A stretch of DNA of 64,000 bases from Cellulomonas sp. APG4 (GCF_009996735.1 NZ_JAACYI010000004.1:1-64000); one strand, 5' to 3'. Counted from the first letter of the stretch, positions 13,598 through 23,012 are shown. Notes: a model not told the origin generated them from the sequence alone. Made by a program: numbers and translations.

Positions 13598-14208
13598 GCG
13601 CCGCCGCCCCCGACTTCGCCCACACCCAGCGCGCGGAGAACAACCGGAAGCGCAAGGCCCACCACCTCGCGCTCGCGGCCGCGTCGATGGGCCTGCAGTA
13701 CTACGAGCTGAAGGTCGTGGGCGGCTCGCAGGCCGAGGCAGACACCAGGGCCCGTGTCCGCCGTGCCGCGCGGGTCGATCGGGACCCGTCGGTGGAGACG
13801 TGGCAGCTCGCGATCGGCATGCTCCTGGCCCGCTCCGCGACGGTGCCGGGCGTCCAGCAGTGCGCGCGGTGTGACGCCTACGTGCTGCAGGTGACCACCG
13901 AGGCGGGCTCGAAGGTCCTGATCGACCCGTTCTCCCACCCGTCGGGGTCGGTGTTCCCGCACACGAACGGGCAGGGCCGGCAGGTCGCCCGGGTCCTCGC
14001 GGGTCACGAGCCGAAGCCCGACGAGCCCCTGTACCGCCAGCACACCGCCTCGTGCCCGGCGAGCCCCACTGCGCTGCGCGCCCGGGCCCGCCGGTGCCTG
14101 GTGTGCTCCCGCGAGCTGGACGCCGTCCTGGCGGCCCGTGACCCGTCCTACACGACCCACCCGTCGTGCGAGCCCGGGGAGGAGGTGTCCGACCGTGCCC
14201 ACGCCTGA
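13594..14208 (+). CDS. Early phage protein with zinc sites, unknown
   Basis: 204 residues starting GTG. A helical N-terminus (NNRKRKAHHLALAAASMGLQ) is followed by CARCDAYVLQV and, near the end, CLVCSRELD...HPSCEPG, two probable zinc knuckles. The last 14 bases overlap the 25-aa zinc peptide gene. No named family. Confidence 0.65.
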   Translation: MSAAAPDFAHTQRAENNRKRKAHHLALAAASMGLQYYELKVVGGSQAEADTRARVRRAARVDRDPSVETWQLAIGMLLARSATVPGVQQCARCDAYVLQVTTEAGSKVLIDPFSHPSGSVFPHTNGQGRQVARVLAGHEPKPDEPLYRQHTASCPASPTALRARARRCLVCSRELDAVLAARDPSYTTHPSCEPGEEVSDRAHA

Positions 14209-14272
14209 ACGCTGCGGTTCCTGCGGCGGGGTGATCAACCCCCAGACCGGAGAGTGCCGCTGCTCCGACTGA
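14195..14272 (+). CDS. 25-aa zinc-ribbon micro-protein
   Basis: GTG at 14195 preceded by a strong GGGGAGGAGG ribosome site. The peptide reads MPTPERCGSCGG then VINPQTGECRCSD: a CxxC and a CxC pair spaced as in a minimal zinc ribbon. It overlaps the end of the previous gene and stops 33 bases before the next. The strong ribosome site and four patterned cysteines argue for a real gene despite the length. Confidence 0.6.
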   Translation: MPTPERCGSCGGVINPQTGECRCSD

Positions 14273-14305
14273 ACCCCTCCTCGAGCGAACGGAGATCCTC
14301 GGCCG

Positions 14306-15253
14306 ATGCCCTGGCTCAAGAGCGGCGACAACGCCGCCACGTACCCCAAGGTCATGCAGATCGCGGGGTTCCGGGGCGTCGACCCGCAGACCGTCGTCAA
14401 CGAGGTCTTCGGCTGGCTGGCCCGCTGCATGCTGCAGTGCGCGGGTCACACCACCGACTACCACCTCGACGTCGGCACCGCGTACATGCTCGGCGGTCCC
14501 CGGACCGATGCCCTGGTCGCGCTGTGCAAGCGCGCCGGCCTGCTGAGCGAGGTGAAGCTCGACGGGATCAAGGCGTACAAGCTCATCGAGGATCCCGAGT
14601 TCATGCACATGCGCCTGAAGGCGGAGATCGACGCGGAACGGCAGCGCCAGCGCGACAACAGCAACCCGGCCCTGACGGTGCCGGTCACGCTGCGCGACGG
14701 CGACAACTGCCGGTACTGCGGGGTCCTGACCCAGTGGCGCGGGAAGACCTCAGCGCGCACCCGCACCCTCGACCACCGCGAGGGCCTGGGCGAGCCCGCC
14801 ACCGTCGACACGCTCGTGGTGGCGTGCATGCGCTGCAACTCCTCGCGCCAGCTCAACCCGCAGTGGGACGAGGACCACCCCCTGCGCCCCGCGCCCGCGA
14901 CGCCTCTGTGGGGCGTGTGGGCCGCGGACTACCTGACCAAGCACGGCTACCCGACCGAGCCAAACGTCGACCTGGAGCAGCAGCAGCGACCGGCGCCAGC
15001 GCCTGGCGCGGACCCCGCACCCCAGCGTGTGCGACCCGCGACGGCGCCCGGCGACGACCCCGCGCAGCGCCCGGCGAAGTCGACTTCGAACTCACTTCCG
15101 AGCCCTATACGAACGAGTTCTCTCGGGTCGGGTCGGGACGGGTCGGGCCTGGGCAGTGACGGGTCTGGTGGGGCTGGGTCTGGCGCACGACCATCTCGCC
15201 GCCGCGGTCGACGTGGTGGGCGCTCTCGAACGACTGCACGAGGAGACTCCTGA
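14306..15253 (+). CDS. Replication-initiator-like protein with HNH domain
   Basis: 315 residues. The N-terminal 110 residues (WLKSGDNAATYPKVMQIAGF, NEVFGWLARCMLQCAGHTTD, KAGLLSEV pattern) resemble phage replication-initiator winged-helix modules. Residues 125-185 form an HNH nuclease: RDGDNCRYCG, RTLDHREGLGEP, LVVACMRCNSSR. The tail is low-complexity Gly/Ser/Arg. A role in phage DNA replication or packaging-linked cleavage is inferred. The final A of its TGA is the first base of the next ATG. Confidence 0.75.
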   Translation: MPWLKSGDNAATYPKVMQIAGFRGVDPQTVVNEVFGWLARCMLQCAGHTTDYHLDVGTAYMLGGPRTDALVALCKRAGLLSEVKLDGIKAYKLIEDPEFMHMRLKAEIDAERQRQRDNSNPALTVPVTLRDGDNCRYCGVLTQWRGKTSARTRTLDHREGLGEPATVDTLVVACMRCNSSRQLNPQWDEDHPLRPAPATPLWGVWAADYLTKHGYPTEPNVDLEQQQRPAPAPGADPAPQRVRPATAPGDDPAQRPAKSTSNSLPSPIRTSSLGSGRDGSGLGSDGSGGAGSGARPSRRRGRRGGRSRTTARGDS

Positions 15254-15930
15254 TGACGACCCACGCCCAGACCAAGACCGACGACCGTGCTGCCGGCCAG
15301 GTGCTGACTCAGCGGATCCAGGACCGGGTGGACGACCTCACGCGCCCCTCGACGACCCGCGAGCACCAGCCCGTGTGGAACCGCGCCAAGGGCAGGTTCG
15401 ACCACCGCCCGCACGTCGTCGAGCACCCCTCGCTCGTCGAGCAGCTCGAGCGCGCCGTCGGCGGCACCACGGGCCCGTCGAACTCCGCCGGCGCCTACGA
15501 GTCGAAGCCGGCCGCGCGGATGGACGCGCTGGACGCGCTCACCTCGATGAAGGCCGAGGCAGCCCGGGTCGTGAGCTACCTCCTCCGCGAGCAGCCCCGC
15601 GCGCTGGTCCCGAACCTCCAGCTCCTCGCGGCTCGCGCGCACGACCTCGACGCCGACGACCTCCGCTACGTCGATGCCCTCGTGCTCGGCTGGTGGGGGC
15701 GGGCCCGCGTGACGACCGGGTGGGACTCCCCCGCGTGGCGGCCGCACGTGCGGTGCATGGCCTGCGACCGTCTCGACTCGCTGCGCGTGCGCACTGAGCC
15801 GCTCGTCGCGGCCTGCCTGTCGTGCGGTGCGGCGTGGGACGCTTCGAACATCGGGATCCTCGGCAACCACATCCAGATCGCCCTCGCCGACCCGATCGAC
15901 CAGACCGACACGAGGGACGCCGCATCATGA
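15253..15930 (+). CDS. Conserved actinophage zinc-ribbon protein
   Basis: 225 residues. N-terminal helical region, then a C-terminal domain with WRPHVRCMACDRLDSLRVRT and LVAACLSCGAAWD, a zinc ribbon following a tryptophan-rich helix (VLGWWGRARVTTGWDSP). This layout is common in the last early genes of actinophages. Function unknown. Confidence 0.75.
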   Translation: MTTHAQTKTDDRAAGQVLTQRIQDRVDDLTRPSTTREHQPVWNRAKGRFDHRPHVVEHPSLVEQLERAVGGTTGPSNSAGAYESKPAARMDALDALTSMKAEAARVVSYLLREQPRALVPNLQLLAARAHDLDADDLRYVDALVLGWWGRARVTTGWDSPAWRPHVRCMACDRLDSLRVRTEPLVAACLSCGAAWDASNIGILGNHIQIALADPIDQTDTRDAAS

Positions 15931-16139
15931 GCCCCGTCCCCCTGCGCACGATCCTCGAGGAGGAACGCCGGCGCATGGCCGTGCTGTGCGAGGCCCTCGG
16001 CATCGACCCCGGCGTGGTCGTCGATGTCCGGTGGACCGCGACGGCTCCGAAGAAGGTCACGGTGACGATCCTCGACGACCCGGCCACCGGTGACCGGCAC
16101 GACGAACAGCACGACCTGCCCAACCCATGGCCCAGGTGA
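15927..16139 (+). CDS. Last gene of the early operon, unknown
   Basis: 70 residues, ATGA overlap with the previous gene. EEERRRMAVLCEALGIDPGV helix, then a strand pair (VVDVRWTATAPKKVTVTILD). Followed by the non-coding block 16140-16493. Confidence 0.65.
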   Translation: MSPVPLRTILEEERRRMAVLCEALGIDPGVVVDVRWTATAPKKVTVTILDDPATGDRHDEQHDLPNPWPR

Positions 16140-16493
16140 CCGGACCTGGGACGACGACACGCCGACCCCGGAACGCCGGGGACGTGCTGGCGTCAGGACC
16201 GTTCGAGCGCGTAGGATCACGGCTCGTAGGGACAGGTGTCTCCAGGCCCAGCCGATCCGGCTGGGCCTTCGTGCTTCCCGGGGGCCGCACGCACCCCGGG
16301 TTCTGCAGGTCGCCCGCGCGAGCGGTGCGAGGTCTGGCGGCCCAACTTCCGTGGGCGTCGAACCGTCGAGCGACCCGACGGCGCCAGACCTCACCTACCG
16401 ATCCGTCCCCGCCGTCGCCCTGGACCGCCCGCGCAACCCAGCCGATGCGATCGGCGCCCGGGGCGTGAGACCGACGACGGCGGGAGACCAGCG
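16140..16493. other. Non-coding block between early operon and packaging genes
   Basis: 354 bases without a convincing gene. Contents: TAGGAT box at 16212-16217; perfect 11-bp hairpin 16244-16268; a longer inverted repeat GAGGTCTGGCG (16329-16339) / CGCCAGACCTC (16382-16392) with a 42-base loop. These suggest a terminator for the early operon and regulatory or packaging functions for the late genes. Confidence 0.55.
16244..16268 (+). terminator. Terminator hairpin after early operon
   Basis: AGGCCCAGCCG (16244-16254), loop ATC, CGGCTGGGCCT (16258-16268): perfect 11-bp stem followed by TCGTGCTT. It marks the end of early transcription. A TAGGAT box 26 bases upstream could instead start a short RNA of about 50 nt ending here. 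Confidence 0.7.
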
Positions 16494-16802
16494 TTGCCCT
16501 GCATCTCGTGCGGCGCCCCGGGCTACCGCCGCTCCTGCCCCACCTGCACCAGGGGTAGGGACCGGGCGCGGGGCACGACGACCGAGCGCGGCTACGGCGC
16601 GGAGCACCAGCGACTGCGCGCGGCGTGGCAGGAGCGCATCGACGACGGTGAGCTCGTGCTCTGCCCGCGCTGTGGGGAGCCGGTGGAGCCCGGCATGGAA
16701 TGGGACCTCGGGCATTCCGATGACCGCAATTCCTATTCCGGTCCGGAGCATTCTCGGGAATGCAATCGCGCGGCGGGCGGGCGCGCCGCCCACGGCCGCT
16801 GA
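16494..16802 (+). CDS. HNH endonuclease of the packaging module
   Basis: 102 residues from a TTG at 16494 (GGGAGA ribosome site). Zinc pairs CISCG and CPTC, then GTTTERGYGAEHQRLRAAWQ and LCPRCGEPVEPG, WDLGHSDDRN (HNH Asp-His) and SRECNRAAGG. Proteins of exactly this form lie just before terminase genes in many cos-type phages, where HNH activity is needed for genome packaging. The 3' third of the gene is richer in A/T third positions than neighbours and contains GGAATG/CATTCC repeats (16697-16763). Confidence 0.9.
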   Translation: MPCISCGAPGYRRSCPTCTRGRDRARGTTTERGYGAEHQRLRAAWQERIDDGELVLCPRCGEPVEPGMEWDLGHSDDRNSYSGPEHSRECNRAAGGRAAHGR

Positions 16803-16916
16803 CCTGGGCATCTACCCCCAGGGGGCGGTGCAAAAGTCCAGGTCAAAGGCCCGCCATTGACCCGCGCCCAGGCGTCTGCACACACGCTCAGAACTCCTAC
16901 GAGATCACCATTCCGA
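16697..16916. repeat. CATTCC/GGAATG repeat cluster, candidate cos/terminase site
   Basis: GGAATG (16697-16702) and CATTCC (16713-16718) form an inverted repeat. AATTCC (16729-16734) and TATTCC (16734-16739) follow. GCATTC TCGG GAATGC (16748-16763) is a perfect hairpin. CATTCCGA at 16713-16720 recurs at 16909-16916, in the 154-base gap before the small terminase. Motif clustering immediately before terminase genes suggests a packaging recognition region. Confidence 0.4.
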
Positions 16917-16956
16917 GGTCACCAACTCGAAATCGGGGCCGGGGAGGGAGCCGACC

Positions 16957-17604
16957 GTGGGCCGACCCCCGAAGCCGCTCGAGCAGCGCGAGAAGACGGG
17001 CCGCTCGAAGGGCCGGGACTCCGGTGGCCGGCCCCTGCCCGAGGTCGTCGTCGAGCTGCCCCAGGCCTCGGGTGTCCCCGAGGTGCCGGGCACGCTGCGC
17101 ACTGCCGATCGCGCCACCGAGTGCCCGTTCCTCCCCCGCGACGCCGGCGAGGACGACGAAGCGGACGGCCCGCCCGGGTGCGACATCTGCGCTCGCGAGC
17201 TCGCGGTGCTCGCCTGGACATCGCTGTGGACCAACGGCGGCTCGTGGCTGTCGCTGCAGCGCGACGGGCGGATCCTCGAGCGCCTATGCCGGGCCTACGA
17301 CGAGGAGGCGCACCTGCAGCGCGCGCTCCACGAGGACGGCCCGTGGGTGGCCGGCCAGCGCGGCGGGCTGGTCGCGCACCCGGCCGTGACCATGCTCCGC
17401 GTGCTGCAGGACCGAATCACGAAGTGGGAGGGCCTCTGTGGCTTCAACCCTTCGGACGGCGGCCGCCTCGGGGTCAAGGTCGGGCGGGTCGGGGAGAAGT
17501 CGACGCTCGAGCAGCTCCTCGAGCGGCGCGCGGCGGGGCGCGGTGCCCCGACGCGTCGGGCACAGCGTCCTGCCGCCCGCAAGAGGGCTGCCAAGAGCGA
17601 CTGA
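16957..17604 (+). CDS. Terminase small subunit (P27 type)
   Basis: 215 residues from a GTG at 16957 with GGGAGG upstream. The opening MGRPPKPLEQREKTGRS is typical of P27-like small terminases. A zinc-like CPF...CDIC appears near residue 60, then a helical core (LAVLAWTSLWTNGGSWLSLQ, ILERLCRAYDEEAHLQ, HPAVTMLRVLQDRITKWEGL). It recognises phage DNA for packaging with the large subunit that follows 16 bases later. Confidence 0.85.
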   Translation: MGRPPKPLEQREKTGRSKGRDSGGRPLPEVVVELPQASGVPEVPGTLRTADRATECPFLPRDAGEDDEADGPPGCDICARELAVLAWTSLWTNGGSWLSLQRDGRILERLCRAYDEEAHLQRALHEDGPWVAGQRGGLVAHPAVTMLRVLQDRITKWEGLCGFNPSDGGRLGVKVGRVGEKSTLEQLLERRAAGRGAPTRRAQRPAARKRAAKSD

Positions 17605-17620
17605 CATCGGCGGCGGCGTC

Positions 17621-19162
17621 GTGCTGCCGCGCTACTCCCCGCCCCGGTTCCCCGAGGTTCTCCCCCGCGGCCCGGAGCTGTGGGACCCGGCCAAGACGCG
17701 GTGGCGCGAGTCGAACACCGACGGGCTGTTCGCGTGTGACCTGATCGAGTCCTACCTGCGGCTGACGAAGGGCCTGCTGCGCGGGCAGGTCGTCCAGCTG
17801 CGCATGTGGCAGGGCGACCTCGTGTGCGACGTGCTGCGCACCGATGCGTTCGGCCGGCGCGTCTACTGGACGTACCTCGTGCTCCTGCCGAGGAAGAACT
17901 CCAAGTCGCTCCTGGGCGCAGGCCTGGCCCTGGACGGGATGCTCGACGAGCCCGGCGCTGAGGTCTACTCGTGCGCCGCGGACAAGGACCAGGCCAAGCT
18001 CATCTTCAAGGAGGTCCGTACCTCCGTCGAGATGTCCCCGGACCTCGACGCGAAGCAGGGCGGGATCTTCAAGGTCTACCGCGACGCGATCGAGTACCCC
18101 GCGACCGGGTCGGTCTACAAGGCGCTCTCCGCGGAGGCGTTCACCAAGGAGGGTCTCAACCCCTCCCGGGTCCTGTTCGATGAGCTCCACGCCCAGCCCA
18201 ACTGGGAGTTGTGGAACGTCATGAACCAGGGCTCGGACACCCGTGACCAGCCCCTCGTGGTCGCGATCTCGACCTTCGGGGTCATGACGGACACCACGGG
18301 CCAGACGTCGGTGGCCAAGGCCCAGCACGAGTACTTCGAGCAGATCGTCTCCGGGGAGACCGTCGACCCCCGCTTCGGTGGCCGCGTCTACAGCGCGAAG
18401 CTCGGCGAGCACGACGACTACCTCGACGAGCGGGTGTGGTTCGAGGCGAACCCGGCCCTCGGGGACTTCCTGCACCTGGAGAAGATGTCCGCGGTCTCGC
18501 GGAAGATGCTCCCGCCCGAGTTCAAGACCAAGCGCCTGAACATCTGGGTCACCTCCTCCAACCCGTGGCTGCCCGACGGCACCTGGGACGCGTGCCGCGA
18601 CCCAGAGCGCACGATCGAGGACGGCACGCCCGTCGTGCTCGCCTTCGACGGGTCACGCTCCAACGACGCGACCGCGATCCTGGCCGTCACGATCGAGGAG
18701 CGGCCGCGGCTGCAGGTCGTGGGCCTGTGGGAGAAGCCCGACGACGGGTCGGTGTGGAAGGTCCCGCGCGGCGAGGTCAAGGACGAGATCCGTCGCGCGT
18801 GCCGGCGGTTCAAGGTCAAGGAGATCGCCTGGGACGAGTTCCTGTGGCAGGACGCCGCCGAGGAGCTGCTCGAGGAGAAGATCCCCGTCGAGTACTTCCC
18901 CCAGACGCCCGAGCGCATGCGCCCGGCGACCCAGCGCTTCTACGAGCGGGTCATCGACCGCGACCTCACCCACGACGGCGACGCGCGCCTGGCGCGCCAC
19001 GTCGGCAACACCGTGCTGAAGACCACCTACCGCGGCTCGCAGATCGCCAAGGACAAGCCCGACAGCCCCCGCAAGATCGACCTCGCGGTGTGCGCGGTCA
19101 TGGGCGTCCAGCGCGCCGAGTGGTGGTACTCCAACGGCGACTCAGGCCCGAACATCTGGTGA
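17621..19162 (+). CDS. Terminase large subunit
   Basis: 513 residues from GTG 17621. The frame is open upstream through the small subunit gene, so the start is uncertain. ATPase domain: Walker A-like LLPRKNSKSLLGAG near residue 90 and Walker B/DEAD-like VLFDELHAQ near 184, as in Terminase_1 proteins. The coupling motif is VVAISTFG. The nuclease domain has acidic residues in VLAFDGSRSNDA, AWDEFLWQD and KIDLAVCAVMG. It packages concatemeric DNA into the prohead through the portal. Confidence 0.95.
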   Translation: MLPRYSPPRFPEVLPRGPELWDPAKTRWRESNTDGLFACDLIESYLRLTKGLLRGQVVQLRMWQGDLVCDVLRTDAFGRRVYWTYLVLLPRKNSKSLLGAGLALDGMLDEPGAEVYSCAADKDQAKLIFKEVRTSVEMSPDLDAKQGGIFKVYRDAIEYPATGSVYKALSAEAFTKEGLNPSRVLFDELHAQPNWELWNVMNQGSDTRDQPLVVAISTFGVMTDTTGQTSVAKAQHEYFEQIVSGETVDPRFGGRVYSAKLGEHDDYLDERVWFEANPALGDFLHLEKMSAVSRKMLPPEFKTKRLNIWVTSSNPWLPDGTWDACRDPERTIEDGTPVVLAFDGSRSNDATAILAVTIEERPRLQVVGLWEKPDDGSVWKVPRGEVKDEIRRACRRFKVKEIAWDEFLWQDAAEELLEEKIPVEYFPQTPERMRPATQRFYERVIDRDLTHDGDARLARHVGNTVLKTTYRGSQIAKDKPDSPRKIDLAVCAVMGVQRAEWWYSNGDSGPNIW

Positions 19163-19173
19163 GGAGGACCGCC

Positions 19174-19347
19174 GTGCTCGCAGCTGCCCTCTTCGTGGCC
19201 GGGCTCGTCGCGATCGTCGTGGCGATCGCGATGCTCGCCGGGCTCTGGTGGGGAGTGCTGGCCGGCGGCGTCCTGCTCGTCGCGCTCGCCGTCCTCACGA
19301 ACGCGGCGACACCCGGGAAGGCCGAGCCCGGCGGTGACGCCCGGTGA
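19174..19347 (+). CDS. Small two-helix membrane protein
   Basis: 57 residues from a GTG with GAGGAGGA seven bases upstream. Two transmembrane helices (about residues 3-23 and 26-42: LFVAGLVAIVVAIAMLAG, WWGVLAGGVLLVALAVL) and a short polar tail. Its stop overlaps the portal GTG. Small membrane proteins here are seen in other actinophages. Role unknown. Confidence 0.7.
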   Translation: MLAAALFVAGLVAIVVAIAMLAGLWWGVLAGGVLLVALAVLTNAATPGKAEPGGDAR

Positions 19348-20562
19348 GGGCCCTGGACGCCCTGTCGGGGCTCGTGGCGCGCTCGACGTACCTGGAGAAC
19401 CCGAACAACCCGCTCACGGGCGGGCGGCTGATGTCCGAGCTCGACGGCCCCGGGGACCTGTGGTCCAACGGGGCGACCGGAGACCCACTGTCGGTGGGCG
19501 CCGCGTTGCGGTGCGTGCAGATCCTCGCGGCCGGCGTCGCCGGGTGCCCGATCAAGGTGCGGGAGCGAGGCAGCCGCGAGGACGTCCGGATCCCGGCGCT
19601 GGTGGCTGAGCGCGCCGGGACGACGCCGTTCGAGATGTGGGAGACGGCCGTCTCCCACCTGGCGCTGTGGGGCAACGCGTACATCCGCAAGGTGCGAGCC
19701 CGCGACGGCCGGATCGTCGAGCTCGTTCCGATCCACCCCGCGCGGGTCAGGGTCGAGGTCGTTGACGGCGACGCGGTCGGCCTGCCCTACGTGAAGAAGT
19801 TCACCGTCGACGGCAAGCTCCCGCTCACCGAGCGGGAGATCATGCACATCCCGAACCTCTCGACCGACGGCGTGCAGGGCGTCTCCGTCGTCGGCCGGGT
19901 GCGCCGCACCTTCGGCCTGGCTTCCCACGCCGAGCGGCTCGCGGACCAGATGTACGAGAAGGGCATGCTCCAGTCGGGGTTCCTCTCGACCGACGCCGAC
20001 CTCGACGAGGACAAGGCCACGATCCTCAAGGACCGGTGGCGCGCGAAGCTCGCCGGCATCGATAACGCCTACGAGGTCGCGGTCCTGGACAAGGGCACCA
20101 AGTTCCACCAGCTGTCGATGTCCCCGGCCGATGCCCAGTTCCTCGAGACCCGCAAGTTCCAGACCACCGAGATCGCCCGCCTGTTCGGCGTCCCGGGCTG
20201 GATCATCAACGACCAGGAGAAGTCGACCTCCTGGGGCTCGGGCATGGAGCAGCAGTTCATCGCCTTCGTGGTGATCACGCTCAAGCCCTACTTCCACCGC
20301 ATCGAGCAGCGCATCACGCGCGAGATCTGCGACCCGACCACCGAGAAGGCCGAGTTCAAGGTCGAGGGCCTCCTGCGCGGCGACTCCAAGGCCCGGGCCG
20401 CGTTCTACGCATCGGGCATCCAGCACGGCTGGATGGTCCCCAACGAGCCGCGCGAGCTCGAGGACATGGCACCCGTCCCGTGGGGCAACGAGCCCTACCG
20501 CCCCTACAACGCGTCCGCCTCCTCCCAGACGGACAACGACGACGACACGCCTGGAGGCGACG

Positions 20563-20585
<23 letters not shown>
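19344..20585 (+). CDS. Portal protein (HK97 family)
   Basis: 413 residues. VGAALRCVQILAAGVAGCPI, ERAGTTPFEMWETAVSHLAL, WGNAYIRKVRARDGRIVELV, PIHPARVRV and FQTTEIARLFGVPGWIINDQ are hallmark segments of HK97-like portals. A C-terminal acidic Asp-rich tail overlaps the protease gene by 23 bases. It forms the dodecameric ring through which DNA enters and exits the capsid. Confidence 0.95.
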
Positions 20586-21369
<784 letters not shown>

Positions 21370-21426
21370 GCCGCACTACCAGCACGGCCCTCGCGGCCGA
21401 CCCCTACACATCACTGAGGAGTGATC

Positions 21427-22674
21427 GTGAACGCACGCCTGCGCAAGCTCCTGGAGGAGCGCGCCACCGCCTGGGCCCAGGTCCAGGACATCCAGGCCCG
21501 CCGGGCCAAGGACGGGTACGAGCCGACCCAGGAGGACGGCGAGACCTACACCCGCGCGCTCGACGACGTCGAGCGCCTCAGCCGGGAGATCGAGGACGAG
21601 GAGCGCGCCGAGCGTCTCCGCGGCCAGATGGACGCGATCGCCCCCGGGCAGCGCGACACCAACCCGCGCACCGGCGAGGAGAGGCCCGACGTGGCGGACG
21701 CCTACCGGGCAGCCTTCGACAAGCTCCTGCGCCGCGGACTGGGTCGCCTCTCCGCCGACGAGCAGGAGCTGCTCGAGCGCGGCTTCGTCGCCTCCGAGGA
21801 GATCCGCGCGCTCGCGGCCGGCACGGACACCGCCGGCGGGTACACGGTGCCCGAGGAGTTCCTGCGTCGGATGGTCGAGGCCCAGAAGGCCTTCGGCGGC
21901 ATCGCGCAGCACGCCGAGGACATCGAGACCGCCACGGGTGCCGACCTGCGATGGCCGACGAGCGACGACACCGGCAACGTCGGTGCGATCCTCGCGGAGA
22001 ACACCCAGGTCACCGAGCAGGACCTGACGTTCGGCAACGGCACCCTCGGGGCGTACACGTACACCTCGAAGATGGTCCGCGCCTCGCTGCAGCTGCTGCA
22101 GGACTCGGCGTTCGACATCGGTGGCTGGCTCGCCGGCAAGCTCGGTGAGCGCATCGCCCGTGCCGCGGCCGCGCACTTCGCCACGGGCACCGGCACCGGG
22201 CAGCCCCAGGGTCTGGTGACCGGTCTCACGCTCGGCGGCCAGACGGCCGCCGTGGGCGCGATCGCCTACGACGACCTGGTCGACCTCGAGCACGCGATCG
22301 ACCCGGCGTACCGCAACGGCAACCAGCGCTACATCCTGCACGACACGGCGCTGCGCGACGTCCGCAAGCTGAAGGACGGCAACGACCGGCCGCTGTGGGT
22401 GCCGGCGATCGCGGGCGGCCCGCCCTCGACGATCAACGGGCACCCGTACACCGTCGACAACGGGCTCGCCGCCGTCGCGGCCGGCGCGGAGCCGATCGTC
22501 TTCGGCGACATCCGCCAGGCGTACATCGTCCGCCGCGTGCGCGGCGCCCAGACGATGCGCCTGACCGAGCGCTACGCCGACTTCCTGCAGGTCGGGTTCC
22601 TCGGCTTCCAGCGCTTGGACGGCAAGGTCCAGAACACGGCCGCGGCCGCTGCGCTCACGGTCCGCGCGGCCTGA
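21427..22674 (+). CDS. Major capsid protein (HK97 fold)
   Basis: 415 residues from GTG 21427, chosen because GAGGAG is 5 bases upstream; GTG 21421 is part of that site. N-terminal delta domain, a coiled coil to about residue 85 that serves as scaffold. Mature capsid begins after AAGTDTAGGYTVPEEFLRRM. HK97 signatures: VGAILAENTQVTEQDLTFG, RASLQLLQDSAFDIGGWL, FATGTGTGQPQGLV and a C-terminal FLGFQRLDGKVQN. The preceding protease likely removes the delta domain. Confidence 0.95.
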   Translation: MNARLRKLLEERATAWAQVQDIQARRAKDGYEPTQEDGETYTRALDDVERLSREIEDEERAERLRGQMDAIAPGQRDTNPRTGEERPDVADAYRAAFDKLLRRGLGRLSADEQELLERGFVASEEIRALAAGTDTAGGYTVPEEFLRRMVEAQKAFGGIAQHAEDIETATGADLRWPTSDDTGNVGAILAENTQVTEQDLTFGNGTLGAYTYTSKMVRASLQLLQDSAFDIGGWLAGKLGERIARAAAAHFATGTGTGQPQGLVTGLTLGGQTAAVGAIAYDDLVDLEHAIDPAYRNGNQRYILHDTALRDVRKLKDGNDRPLWVPAIAGGPPSTINGHPYTVDNGLAAVAAGAEPIVFGDIRQAYIVRRVRGAQTMRLTERYADFLQVGFLGFQRLDGKVQNTAAAAALTVRAA

Positions 22675-22687
22675 GCCGCCGTACCCA

Positions 22688-22727
22688 ACCGGAGGTGGGC
22701 GCCTCCCCGAGGACGCCCACCTCCGGT
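22688..22727 (+). terminator. Strong hairpin after the capsid gene
   Basis: ACCGGAGGTGGGCG (22688-22701) and CGCCCACCTCCGGT (22714-22727) form a perfect 14-bp stem with a 12-base loop, 14 bases after the capsid stop. No T-tract. It probably attenuates transcription or protects the 3' end of capsid mRNA, giving high capsid and lower downstream expression. Confidence 0.7.
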
Positions 22728-22769
22728 GACCGCACGACCCTCGCTCCCCGCATCCAGAAGGAGGCCGTC

Positions 22770-23009
22770 ATGGCCAGCACGAAGCCCAAGCACGAGCCCG
22801 ACAAGGGCGCGGCCGAGCTGCCGGCGTCGGCCAAGGTCGACGTCGTCGCGGTCCCCTCGCTCAAGGCCGACGGCACCCCGGACCAGACCCCCGGGTTCGT
22901 CACGACCGCGGAGGACCTCGACCACGCCCAGTCGCGGCAGAAGTCCACGCAGGACAGCGCCGAGGAGACCGAGCAGGCCGTCAAGGCCGTGGTCCGCGGG
23001 GACGAGTGA
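22770..23009 (+). CDS. Small structural-region protein, unknown
   Basis: 79 residues; AGAAGGAGG precedes the ATG at 22770. Lysine/glutamate-rich (MASTKPKHEPDKGAAELPAS..., HAQSRQKSTQDSAEETEQAV). Between capsid and connector genes, so possibly a head accessory protein. Confidence 0.65.
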   Translation: MASTKPKHEPDKGAAELPASAKVDVVAVPSLKADGTPDQTPGFVTTAEDLDHAQSRQKSTQDSAEETEQAVKAVVRGDE

Positions 23010-23012
23010 CCC

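Noticed and set aside
16127-16468. Rightward 113-codon frame in the early/late boundary
   Set aside because: It spans a strong terminator hairpin, lacks a ribosome site and has Arg/Pro/Ser-rich composition.
16857-16900. TTGACC as -35 of a terminase promoter
   Set aside because: No acceptable -10 lies 16-19 bp downstream, so the late promoter is not placed here.
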